Source of the DNA: Haliclona indistincta
Taxonomy: Eukaryota; Porifera; Demospongiae; Haplosclerida; Chalinidae
Direction of reading: 5' to 3'
Length of the DNA stretch: 64,000 bases
Assembly: GCA_964017065.1 (NCBI GenBank)
Contig: OZ024792.1
Coordinates: 1,363,363 to 1,427,362 of the forward strand
Below, one piece after another: positions 41,481 through 50,539 of the stretch. Each line of letters begins with the position of its first letter. Position 1 is the stretch's first letter. Made by a program: the position numbers and the translations under genes. The notes below the pieces were generated by a model. That model saw nothing but the letters and a program-made list of their open reading frames with translations. It made no database searches and had not been told where the DNA came from.

Positions 41481-42802
41481 TCTACTATCCTTCACCACGG
41501 TTCACATCAATACGACCCACAGCAGGTCGAGCTAGTGGAGGAACACTGCTGACAGTGAATGGTACTAACTTTGGTCCTAGAGCTGGAGAAGTTGGTCATC
41601 GACAGGTCGACATACTCATTGATTTCAAGCTGGGTTCAAACACAACTGTAGTTGATGCTAATGTCAGCGTGCAGACCATCTCGCCACCTGCTAACATAGT
41701 AGGTGTTCCAGTGACTGTTACTATCACAGTTGATAACAGTGCCCTCATGTTAAACACTTCTCAAGCATTCACATACCTGGCTCCTCCTGTCATCACACGA
41801 ATCTACCCAACTGCTGGCACTCAATCCGGTGGCACTCTCTTGACGGTCTACGGTGTTAACTTTGGTCCTTCTACAGCATATGGGGAAGGGCCTGAGGTGA
41901 CTGTAGCTATTGGTGGAAGGACTTGTTCTAATGTGACTGTCCTCTCTAACTACACTCTGACTTGTATTACTCCAGCGCTGGACCCAGTCAGCCACAACAT
42001 CACTGTCACTGTAGACGAAGTTCCAACCACTGAAGATGATTTCTTCACCTCTCTCACTCCTCCCACTGTCACCAGCATCACACCCACCTCCACCTACAAA
42101 GACACGCCTATACTAGTGACCATCACTGGTACACAGTTTGGTCCGAACACTACCTCCAATGACAGCCGACCTCTGACTGTCTACCTCACATCTCAGTTCC
42201 GTGTTACGCAATGCATTAATGTCACCGTGACCGTTGCTGACAGCACCCTCACATGTACAGTAGAGCCCAACTTGGGACCCTCTAACATCACTGTCGTAGT
42301 TGATGGCATCACCTCAGTTCCTTCTCCTGTCACTTTCTTCCACTATGATGACGCTGGGAACTTCTCATTCGAGAGGGTTGAATTCTTTGTCTCAGAACGA
42401 GCGATGTTTGGAAATGTTACTGTTGTTCGTCACGATTTCCCTCCATTTGCAAGTCCAGCCAACATCTCCATTGTAGCATATGATGGATCAGCCATCAATG
42501 GTTCTCACTTCATTGCAGCTAATATCACCCTATGGCTTCCTTACCCTCAGAATGCTGCTGTCTTCCAAATAGCCATCACAGCAATTAACTATCAACCAGA
42601 CAGAATTCGCAAAGGAGCATCTGATGATGTTTCAGTCAACCTGCGTCTCACTGCAGTCGATCCTCTTCACGGTCAAGCTGAGATCAAGCGTTCATCATCT
42701 TTGCTCACTATCAAAGCAATCTGTCAGTCAGTAACACACCTGTGTGTGGCTGATTGGGACCTGGATCGAATTGTCTACTATCGTATTGATGAGCTGCCCT
42801 AG
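1218..42802 (+). CDS. Giant tandem Big_5/SbsA-like Ig-repeat protein with C-terminal IPT/TIG and Calx-beta domains (single 41.6-kb exon)
   Basis: One frame stays open from the acceptor at 1217/1218 to a TAG at 42800-42802, about 13,860 codons. The internal Met at 1343 is not the real start, because homologous repeat sequence continues upstream through the acceptor. I count about 103 units of ~129 residues with the pattern (T/I)xDTTxPxLxSFxLD(M/L)xxGxLxLTFSETVNxSSL...ITLQ...YTLTGG...DLNEIKRLxxLATSxNNTFLS...DMNxNPVV. The closing DxxxNPVV and the opening FSETV strands resemble bacterial SbsA/Big_5 Ig-like domains; no database search was run. After the units come three IPT/TIG domains, one Calx-beta-like domain and a ~28-residue tail (CVADWDLDRIVYYRIDELP). 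No transmembrane segment follows, so it is probably secreted or matrix-bound (inference). Most units carry NxS/T sequons at ETVNxSS and NNTF. Ser-Gly inserts occur in several units. Asp/Asn clusters (DMNDN, DLDMDSG) could bind calcium. The stop is preserved in the downstream duplicate. Confidence 0.93.
41485..42345 (+). other. Three IPT/TIG domains of the giant protein
   Basis: Three consecutive IPT/TIG (Ig-like, plexins, transcription factors) beta-sandwich domains. The first (~41488-41775) has the signature SIRPTAGRASGGTLLTVNGTNFG. The second (~41782-42050) has IYPTAGTQSGGTLLTVYG with the Cys pair RTCSN...LTCITP. The third (~42055-42345) has SITPTSTYKDTPILVTITG and its own Cys pair. The motif P-T-x-G-x-x-x-G-G-T-x-L-T-V-x-G-x-N-F-G is diagnostic. 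These domains are common in animal extracellular receptors. Confidence 0.92.
42346..42717 (+). other. Calx-beta-like domain of the giant protein
   Basis: The segment FSFERVEFFVSERAMFGNVT...NISIVAYDGSAINGSHF...AEIKRSSSLLTIK follows the Calx-beta layout: FxxxxxxVxE near the start, a V-R pair, YDGSAxxGxxF in the middle, and a closing strand that normally ends with acidic residues. Sponge aggregation factors are known to contain Calx-beta repeats, so an adhesive role is a reasonable but unproven idea. The usual DGTA/DDE calcium-binding set is only partly conserved. Confidence 0.7.
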
Positions 42803-43170
42803 ATTACATAATTTCTCTCTCATGGACAATGGACATTGTTGTATATGAACACGAATTACCATAATAATTATATCCGTTATACTATTATAAATTAATATAC
42901 AGAACTCTTAGTAATAGTTTTGACACAGGTTTGTAATTTTCCCACTATAATAGAGGTTTTGCTGAAAATTAATAATAATATTATTACAAAACTACAGAGC
43001 GCAGGTTTTGTTTACTAGTGCGGAATCTTTGTGGTGGTTTTTCTTGTGAATTCACGTATGGGTGCAGCCTAACTACATGTACAACCAGGAGCATATCTAT
43101 CCGGCAAAGCCGTCTAGATGGGCTCCTGCTACAACGTACTCTGCTTTTGTTATGACTTGAATCAATGAGT
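42803..43170 (+). other. 3' flank of giant gene with a small inserted hairpin
   Basis: AT-rich sequence without a coding frame. It contains TATAAA in ctattataaatta (~42882), conserved in the duplicate and a possible variant poly(A) signal; no canonical AATAAA was seen. Positions 43088-43127 form an imperfect hairpin (GGAGC...GGC aaa GCC...GCTCC) that is absent from the duplicate and flanked by ctaca on both sides, so it looks inserted. Confidence 0.5.
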
Positions 43171-43746
43171 CATGTAGAGTTAGAGCTTCTAGAGTTAGAG
43201 CATGTATAGAGTTAGAGCATGTAGAGTTAGAGCATGTGGAGTTAGAGCATGTATAGAGTTAGAGCTTATAGAGTTAGAGCTTATAGAGTTAGAGCATGTA
43301 TAGAGTTAGAGCATGTGGAGTTAGAGCATGTAGAGTTAGAGCTTATAGAGTTAGAGCATGTAGAGTTAGAGCATGTATAGAGTTAGAGCATGTATAGAGT
43401 TAGAGCTTATAGAGTTAGAGCTTATAGAGTTAGAGCATGTATAGAGTTAGAGCATGTATAGAGTTAGAGCATGTATAGAGTTAGAGCATGTAGAGTTAGA
43501 GCATGTATAGAGTTAGAGCTTATAGAGTTAGAGCTTATAGAGTTAGAGCATGTATAGAGTTAGAGCATGTATAGAGTTAGAGCATGTATAGAGTTAGAGC
43601 ATGTAGAGTTAGAGCTTATAGAGTTAGAGCATGTAGAGTTAGAGCTTATAGAGTTAGAGCATGTATAGAGTTAGAGCATGTAGAGTTAGAGCATGTATAG
43701 AGTTAGAGCATGTATAGAGTTAGAGCATGTATAGAGTTAGAGCATG
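43171..43746 (+). repeat. Minisatellite, 15/17-bp unit (agagttagagcatgt)
   Basis: About 576 bp of tandem units built from agagttagagc plus a variable linker: atgt (15 bp), atgtat (17 bp), ttat or ttct. Here the 17-bp variant is frequent, unlike the array at 59155-61152 where 15-bp units dominate. It lies in the equivalent position 3' of the giant gene in both copies of the duplication. Confidence 0.95.
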
Positions 43747-44510
43747 CACTACAATATAACGGTCGTGTTTTTAACAAGTCATTTGTTGCATGGAATTTTT
43801 ATATCATATTTTGAGGATGCTAGCTCTGCTCAGTTAGTTTTGCTTCCACCTGACTACACATAGCCATAACACACTCATGCATTCCATGTAAAAGCACAGT
43901 AATAAATGCTACATGGCTGATTTATTTTACTCACTACAAATCTCTAGTAACAAATGATCCGTTAAAGCAGCAATACTATTTTTGCAGTGTAGTGAATATC
44001 ACTATACATGTAGTAGTTAGAATTTTGCTCTACTTAATTTTATTTAAAATTGTGCAACGCTCTGTTGTTGCTATACATCTATACATGTATGCACACACGT
44101 TTTCACCAGATAGTTTTATTTCTGCCTTAAACACTGCTGGATAAAATAATATGGCGGGTGGCTTGATTTTCGTGTGGGACGCACCGTGACCAGCAGTGAG
44201 CAGTCAACTTCTGGTGTACTCCAACTGTGGTACTGGCATCCACCTGCAGGCTCTACATCGCGCATTCGACGTGTTGTCGATGAAAATGGTAGCTTTGAGC
44301 CTTTGACTTTCAAGTGCTGTCGTGATCGCGGGCGCGCGTACTAAGCTATGACCATCTATGCTATGACGTTACGCGATGAATAATTGAAACGGATAAACGT
44401 CATCTGCTCGCGTGCTAGTCACGTTACTTTCCCCAGACGGGTATATTGGAGCTTGATTGGAGTTGTTCCCTTCTATTATTTATTTACTCTTGTCATTACA
44501 GTGTGCAAAG
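43747..44510 (+). other. Intergenic region and presumed promoter of the Ig-domain gene
   Basis: No convincing coding frame. The sequence tatttactcttgtcattacag immediately before the ATG at 44511 looks like a splice acceptor, so the first coding exon may follow a 5'-UTR intron. No recognised TATA or initiator element was identified. Confidence 0.4.
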
Positions 44511-47226
44511 ATGTTGGTCTTCAAAGTTGCAGTAAGTTTGTTTAGACTCCATGTCGCATCATCGGGCTGTTGTAACTGATCCACCACAGGCTCTCGTGCT
44601 GGTGTTGGTGTCGCGGCTTGCCAAAGCTCAACTGACCATCCATCCGAACGTAATCTACGAAGCAAGTTAGTTAAAGAAAAAATAATGTACAGTAATTGTT
44701 TGACAAAATACATCCTTGCTTACATGCAGATCAACCCGTGTGCGTGACGTTAGGCCTGGACATGTACACATGGGTTCAGGTACGCGAGGAAACATCGATA
44801 AAAATTAACTGCTCCTTCGTCAGGAGCAGTTTTATTGCTCAAAACAGCATCACTGATGACTCAAGAGTCTCTATAAGATGGCTGTTTGCAGGACAGTGTG
44901 CCAATCTGGTGGATTTCATGCGACCAGCTATACCGCTTCCAACTATTGAGGAGTATGTATGACGGTAGCTAGTAAATATAATGTGTCTTTGTTTCAATTT
45001 GTGCAGGATCAGTATTCGAGGATATTTTAATGAAATTGTCAATAACTCTGGTGTGAGGCTACCAACACTAGCTGTGGACGGTACTACTGGTGAGTACACC
45101 TGTGAGGTGTGTAGTGATCGTGGCATGCTGACTGAAAACTGTGTCAACTCCACGGTACCATTTGTTGGAAGACGTGAGTGAATCAATGTACTCCGCTATG
45201 ATATCAAGCTCATATGCCTATAGGTTATCCTCCTGTCATCGATGAGGGTGGATTCTGCATAACCACTCTGGCTCTATATAATAATATTGTAATATGTAAC
45301 ATTGGCAAGAACTTCTGTATTACTTCTGTACCTTCTATACTTCAAATTACTCTCATATGCCAGCATAAACCACCACCTACACCAGTAACACCCGACCCAC
45401 AAATTGGAGTATGGTTCCTCAATGGGATACAGATATCATCAAATAATGGATTTGGACTTCCAGCTGCACCTAGTTCATTCACTTTTACTGAGCAAGGTCG
45501 AAGACTGACAATCACTAATCTGATAAGTGGCAACTACACCTGCATGCTCACTAACATTGCTGGATCTGATGTAGCCACTACCTTTATTGACTGTGGTAAG
45601 TTGAGTAGCTTAACAATGATCATTCTCACTTGCTGGTGTATTCACTCTGCTAGTGCCTCCTATGCTTCAATCTCCTAGAAGAGACAATCTTTCTACAATT
45701 CAGATTGGGTTTACTCCACACTGTCTGACTACACCTCAGACTACCATCTTATGTGAGGTACAATCGGGGTCTCCTGTCATATTGTATCGGTGGACTAAAA
45801 ATGGAGTTGCATTATCTGAAACCAATGATAGATTAATAGTAAATGAAACTGGAAGTTATCAATGTACTGCAAGAAATCATTATGGTAACGATACAGCAAG
45901 TACACAAGTAACAGGTAGTGCTAATGCTGTATCAGTCTTTCAATGTTTTTATCTTTATTTACTGTGGGACCAGTGGTCTCAATGAATGCACGCATTTCTG
46001 GACGTGTTGATAATGGTTGTAGCAGATTAACAAGCCCATCAGCAAGAAGTCCTGATATTTGTGTCTTCATTGGCGAGACACTTGAGTTCACATGCAATCA
46101 TACTGGTGAAGATTCTCAGATAACCAACCCTGGTGGTATGACGGTAAAAGCTCCATTGACAGTGACCAATGTACAGCCATCATCTGATGGACTGTTTCGA
46201 TGTACAAATCAGTGTGGAGCTACCAGTATGACAATTGACGTACAAGTGTTTGGTAAGTATACTGTACATGTGTAAACAATAGCCCTTGTGGTTGATATTT
46301 TATCCTCTTTTTCTTCTCAGCTCAACCAGAAGATTCAAGCCTAACACTGAACTACACAACTAGTACAGCAGGTATAAATATTGGACCGTAGTAACATCAT
46401 AATACGTACTGGTTTTGTTGCACAGGAGTTTCATCTATCAGTACCACATTACAAGTAATGCCCACAGTTGTTCAGACTAGTTTGACTGGACTTATAACTG
46501 GTAAGTTAAGTTTTTTTGACTCCAAGGCCTAAATTGTGCTAATGATTTTGAATTGTTATGGAGATGATCAGTAAAATGCTTTTTTGAAAAAACTTCATGT
46601 GGTCCTGCTAAAATTCAACTTGTGGAATAAAAATTATTGCAATTTTTTTACTCCGATAAGTTTAAAGGTTATAATCATTTTATGTAGTTGTATAATTACA
46701 CCAGGATGAATACAATATTGTTAAAGCAAATATTCACATTTCTATCGGCAATACATGTTTGCCTAGAGTCCTATTATAATAATATCCCGCTCTCAGTTTA
46801 AGCATTCATAGCACCAGAAACACTAGTTGCAACAGTTCGTATCAGATTGTCCAGACAAGTAGAGTCTCACACAACACACATTAAGTTGTCACCTATCTAC
46901 AACAGAAAAAAAATTGATTGTTGGTTTGAAAACTGAATCACATCAAATAGCAGATGAATATAAAATTGAAGCATTGTACTATGTTTAGAGGTTGTGAAGA
47001 TTATTGTGAACTAACTTATTTATAGAGAATAAGTTATGAAATTTACTCTTCTACAGCTGGAACAATCCTTGGAATTATATTCTTCATTGTAATTCCAGTT
47101 GTACTCTTCATTGTATTGCTGGCTGTTGTATATTGGAAACATTTCAAGAAGACAGTCACTCGACAAGAAGAACATACCTATGACTACATTGATGTTTCAG
47201 TTCCTCCTCAACTTCCACCATCATGA
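44511..47226 (+). CDS. Type I membrane protein with four Ig-like domains (ten exons)
   Basis: Exons by splice sites: 44511-44531, 44590-44665, 44730-44952, 45007-45173, 45224-45595, 45654-45914, 45974-46252, 46321-46371, 46426-46500, 47057-47226. Joined phases are consistent and give 564 residues. Introns are 50-68 nt except the last (556 nt); all from the fourth on are phase 1, as usual for Ig-domain genes. Residues 1-20 are a signal peptide (MLVFKVA then ALVLVLVSRLAKA). Ig-like domains: exons 3-4 (INCSF, IRWLF, GEYTCEVC), exon 5 (LICQHK, WFLNG, GNYTC), exon 6 (ILCEVQSG, YRWTKNG, GSYQCTARNHYG) and exon 7 (FTCNHTG, DGLFRCTNQC, without an obvious core Trp). Exons 8-9 form a Thr/Ser-rich stalk. 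Residues ~509-535 are one transmembrane helix, followed by a basic stop-transfer and a ~27-residue tail with HTYDYIDV, giving two overlapping YxxI/V motifs that could bind SH2 or adaptor proteins. Likely a surface adhesion or recognition receptor; ligand unknown. Confidence 0.88.
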
Positions 47227-47316
47227 ATAACTACTCAGGAAAATCCTGCTTATGAGAAGTAATTGTACTGAAAGACTGTGTAGCTTATTCGAGCAGTCGA
47301 CAGACTGATGAATCCT

Positions 47317-47322
47317 AATAAA
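47317..47322 (+). promoter_or_regulatory. Poly(A) signal AATAAA of the Ig-domain gene
   Basis: Canonical AATAAA 91 nt after the stop codon of the Ig-domain gene, on the same strand. Its distance suits a short 3' UTR. Confidence 0.65.
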
Positions 47323-47906
47323 AGAATGCATTGTCTATGTAAACAACCATGCATACATTTCAAACAGATCCTTATTCAACCCCTAATATAAAGTAATATT
47401 AGCCTACAAGCTCATAACTAAAGCATATCAGGACTTCGAATGCTATGCATGAGCTACACTGCTAACATCGGTTGTATGTTGGGTGCATGCATGCTCTTGG
47501 CAACTTGATTTGGAGGAGCATGCATATGTATGCTCAGATACCTATCATCTCTGTAGTGACTTGTACTTTCTCAAGTGCATAACCATGTCAGTACTTACAA
47601 TGTGTGCATGCCTTCACATGGCCATATATAAATCATGTGAAGCACAACTCCAATTTTCTCATACTGTTCTGCACTTGGGCAACAACCTAAAGTATTGTGC
47701 CACGCGGTAGTCGTGGCATATTTAGGGTTGGGGGGAAAACAAGATGGCGGCTACACTTAGGCTAAACGCAATAATTCACGTATATCTTGGCTGTTGACGA
47801 TATCAGGGGTATTTTAACTACCTAGGGGCTATCCTAAGAGGTAAGCGCTTACAATGAGTCTACTAAGAAAGACTATAAGGCCAGGTGCTATGGGCATGAA
47901 AAGATG
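47323..47906 (+). other. Intergenic sequence, no gene recognised
   Basis: AT-rich with several gcatgcat-type runs. At 47699-47719 there is a small perfect-stem hairpin (tgccacg...cgtggca). A short open frame beginning at 47854 is interrupted by the MITE at 47916; no family is recognised. Confidence 0.4.
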
Positions 47907-47915
47907 GCGTCTCGC

Positions 47916-48211
47916 TAGTTGGGCGTGGCCCGACCTCAGCCTTACCTTAACGGGAGGTCGGGTGTCACTAGTTCACCCTAATTGTTCCACGGCACGATTT
48001 GGTGCAGTCCAATCAGATTGCAGCATTTTCAATCTTTTTACAAGGCATGTTTACAACACTACATGTACCTGCCCTATTTTACAATGATAATCATTGTTTT
48101 CAAAACAAGTTCATATCACATTATTGTAACAAGCCAAGCCTGAGGAACAACTTTTATGAACGAGTGACACCCGACCTCCCGTTAAGGCTGAGGTCGGGCC
48201 ACGCCCAACTA
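47916..48211 (+). mobile_element. MITE with long terminal inverted repeats and 9-bp target-site duplication (Mutator-like)
   Basis: 296-bp element. The left end tagttgggcgtggcccgacc is the inverse of the right end. The inverted repeats run ~53 bp (to 47969 and from 48163), the left one having 4 extra bases. Both ends are flanked by the same 9 bp, gcgtctcgc (47907-47915 and 48212-48220), a target-site duplication. A 9-bp duplication plus long inverted repeats fits the Mutator superfamily. There is no transposase, so it is non-autonomous. Removing the element and one duplication restores a continuous host sequence. Confidence 0.85.
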
Positions 48212-48283
48212 GCGTCTCGCCTGGAGGCACGACTACGGCACTGCCATATCTTCGCCGTACGGGCGTTTCAAGCTAATCTAACG

Positions 48284-48332
48284 TTCTGAAGCTCTTTGTA
48301 CGATTTGTGCGATTACAAAGAGACCTTCAGAA
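48284..48332 (+). repeat. Short near-perfect hairpin
   Basis: ttctgaagctctttgta pairs with tacaaagagaccttcagaa across a 13-nt loop, with a 2-nt bulge. No gene is recognised nearby. It could be a cruciform remnant of a small element or a structured RNA. Confidence 0.5.
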
Positions 48333-48384
48333 GCAAAAGAGACCAGGTCTGAGGTGGTAAACCAGAGTTCACGTGGTCACCCGT

Positions 48385-48408
48385 TTCTTCTTCTTCTTCT
48401 TCTTCTTC
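48385..48408 (+). repeat. (TTC)8 microsatellite
   Basis: Eight perfect TTC triplets. Confidence 0.9.
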
Positions 48409-48946
48409 AGAGAGCCTAGCGCCGTGGCTAGTGAGCTATTCAAGACAAAACCTACACAGAAACTACACTAGTCGTTGGGAGCAGTGCACCTGATATCTAT
48501 TTAAGCCTAAAACACTAGCAGAAGCGAGTATTTTCAAGAAAACAGCGATTTTTGGTCCATAATCAGACTCCATTCCATCATTCTTTTGAACTCCGTTACT
48601 AGGTTACGCCTACTCGCGCACGCCCGTGTATGTAATTATTCTAATACAAGCGCACCTTCGTACAAATTGCATCATGGCTTGGAACGCGAGTGCTGCTGCC
48701 ACTAGCAGTGTTCACAGCAGACAACGAGCAAATCGTCACTGTTACACCGGATTTGTCTGTTCAGGCTTGTAAGAATCCTAGCTTAAGCTTAGCTAATGTT
48801 GCATGGTACGTGTTGCATGCAGTGCGCGCAGACTGCAGACTGAGATAGTCGATTGAGTGCATTGCGGAGCTGCCCGGCACTTAGTTCTCTTTATACACTG
48901 TATTAGCATAAGTGCCAACTAAGTCATTAATAAAAAAAGGAAAGAA
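48409..48946 (+). other. Intergenic, with one weak exon-like stretch
   Basis: From ~48677 to 48804 one frame reads LGTRVLLPLAVFTADNEQ and then VTVTPDLSVQACKN...NVAW before a good donor (gtacgtg). This resembles a signal peptide leading into an Ig-like strand with Cys and Trp. No in-frame start or paired exon was found, so it may be a broken Ig-gene exon or chance. Nothing else is recognised. Confidence 0.3.
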
Positions 48947-49234
48947 ACAAGTAATAAAAACATTTTAACCAAAATGGAATAGATTTAGGGTTGGTACATT
49001 TATCGAAAAAGTATGGAAACAAGATTTGAAATGAAAAGAATTGTAACAATAGCAGTGTAATGCTACCTCCCTAAATTAACTGCTTTCGATAGTTGTGGTT
49101 AATTTAATAGGGAGGTAGCATTACACTGCTATTGATACAATTCTTTTCATTTCAAATCTTGTTTCCATACTTTTTCGATAAATGTACCAACCCTAAATCT
49201 CTTCCATTTTGGTTAAAATGTTTTTATTACTTGT
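48947..49234 (+). mobile_element. Foldback element, ~135-bp arms and 17-nt loop
   Basis: The left arm (48947-49080) and right arm (49098-49234) are almost exact reverse complements, for example ctacctccctaaattaac against gttaatttaatagggaggtag, leaving a 17-nt loop. It has no coding capacity. Such near-perfect long hairpins are typical of palindromic MITEs or foldback elements. I could not fix a target-site duplication, so the superfamily is open. Confidence 0.85.
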
Positions 49235-49665
49235 AATCTTAAGTTTGAGATGATATATTTAATTATCCAGAACTGCTAATAGCTTATTTTCCACTATTCT
49301 GAAGATCAGACCAATTACATGGTTTAAGGAGTTTGGAGGTTATATATTTATGTCTGCGGCAAATCTGGGGTTTATCTTCTACAACACACTGGTATTCTAC
49401 ATCTCTGTGCTAGAGTCTGAAGCATTATGGTTTATTCAAGATCTCTTAACTTGATTATTCTTATTCAACATATGCAATACGAACACTGATCTTCAATGAA
49501 GATTTTGATTTGTCCAGTTTCGTGGCAAAGGTGTGATGGAATGTTCGCGGCTAATATCGACCCAAAACTGCGTAAATGACGTCAAAATTATGACGCCGCG
49601 TGACACGAATCAATTGGCTGGAGGGATAGATTTGTACAGCGCGGTACAGCGTTCAGTGGAAAACG
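49235..49665 (+). other. Intergenic sequence, no gene recognised
   Basis: No convincing exon. The short open frame 49533-49721 crosses into the inverted-repeat element at 49666 and shows no family features. Confidence 0.4.
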
Positions 49666-50529
49666 TGCGTTTCTTCAGTGCTGACCAACTTCCATCGGTT
49701 AGCCTGAAAGGTCGAATATAGCGACCAATTGCTGCATTTATGGATGCTCTAGTTCTGCAAAGAAAGGCTGTATACTAAGTTTTTTCAGCTTTCCATTTCA
49801 CAATCAAGCCAGCCTTGAGCTGTGGATAAATGATGTACGTCGAGCAGAGTGGAAACCTTGACGTTACTCAAACATCTGCCGTTTAAACTTTATAGAAGGT
49901 AATTTTTAACTTTGAAATACAATTTTGCAGGCTAATAGACTGGCAAGTTTTTTTGTAGGTAAGCCCCACCATGATTCTAGTCACTCTGACTATGTACCAA
50001 GTGTGTTTCCTACTACTTACAAGAAGGCTATACACAAGGAAGTAGGTCTGATTCAGAAAGATATAACAGAATGTTTAATAGAATGGTGATACGATTTCAC
50101 CAGCAGCTAAATCACTCTAAAACAATGCAACTATGAAGAGCAAGAATCTGCAAAGAACAGGAGGGACCAGTGGTTGACAGCAGATTGACGAAGAGCAAGA
50201 TGAACCAGTAGTAGTTGAGCAGCAGATTGACGAAGAGCAACAAAAACACAGTCTATGATAGCTGCAAAATTGTATTTTAAAGTTTAGAATTACCTTCAAT
50301 AAAGTTTAAGCTACAGATTCTTGAGTAACGTCAAGGTTTCCACTCTGCTCGACATACAGCATTTATCCACAGTTCTAGCCTGGCTTGATTGTGAAATGGA
50401 AAGCGGAAAAAACCTAGCATACAGCCTTTCTTTGCAGAACTAGAGCATCCATAAATGCAGCAATTGGTCACTATATTCGACCTTTTATAAGGCTAACCGA
50501 TGGAAGTTGGTCAGCACTGAAGAAACGCA
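49666..50529 (+). mobile_element. Foldback transposon remnant with ~265-bp inverted arms
   Basis: The left arm starts tgcgtttcttcagtgctgac (49666) and its reverse complement ends at 50529 (agaaacgca). The arms run to ~49930 and from ~50262 with scattered mismatches and small indels, for example cctgaaaggtcg against cgaccttttataagg. The ~330-bp centre contains a THAP-like coding fragment and a short direct repeat (cagcagattgacgaagagca, near 50181 and 50220). No flanking target-site duplication was seen. Its right end lies 10 bp from the start of the duplicated giant-gene copy. Confidence 0.8.
49959..50089 (+). pseudogene. THAP-like zinc-finger fragment of a DNA transposon
   Basis: After an acceptor-like ttttttgtag the frame reads GKPHHDSSHSDYVPSVF-PTTYKK and continues to a TGA at 50087. 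The stretch GKPxxDxxHxDYVPSVF is characteristic of the C-terminal part of THAP-type fingers in invertebrate transposases, where it follows CSxHF. The Cys-Cys and CSxHF parts are missing, so it is only a fragment. It sits in the centre of the foldback element, consistent with derivation from an autonomous THAP-bearing transposon. Confidence 0.5.
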
Positions 50530-50539
50530 AACTGAAATA

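Larger units (their letters stand above)
36412..43078 (+). repeat. Segmental duplication, copy A (3' end of giant gene plus flank)
   Basis: This block is repeated at 50540-57187, about 14.1 kb downstream and in the same orientation. It starts exactly at a domain boundary (ISDTTDPYLVSYD) and covers the last 12 repeat units, the IPT and Calx-beta domains, the stop codon and about 270 bp of 3' flank. In one 180-nt stretch (36961-37140 against 51090-51269) I count five differences. The 3' flank differs more, with several indels. The minisatellite at 43171-43746 and the Ig gene probably belong to the same ancestral block. Confidence 0.95.

Noticed and set aside
44116..44313. Minus-strand frame upstream of the Ig gene
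   Set aside because: No domain features or splice context; it lies in the probable promoter region.
47157..47223. Strict ITIM/ITAM in the tail of the Ig-domain protein
   Set aside because: The tyrosine motifs are YDYI and YIDV, but the residue two before each Tyr does not fit the ITIM consensus and the spacing does not fit an ITAM.
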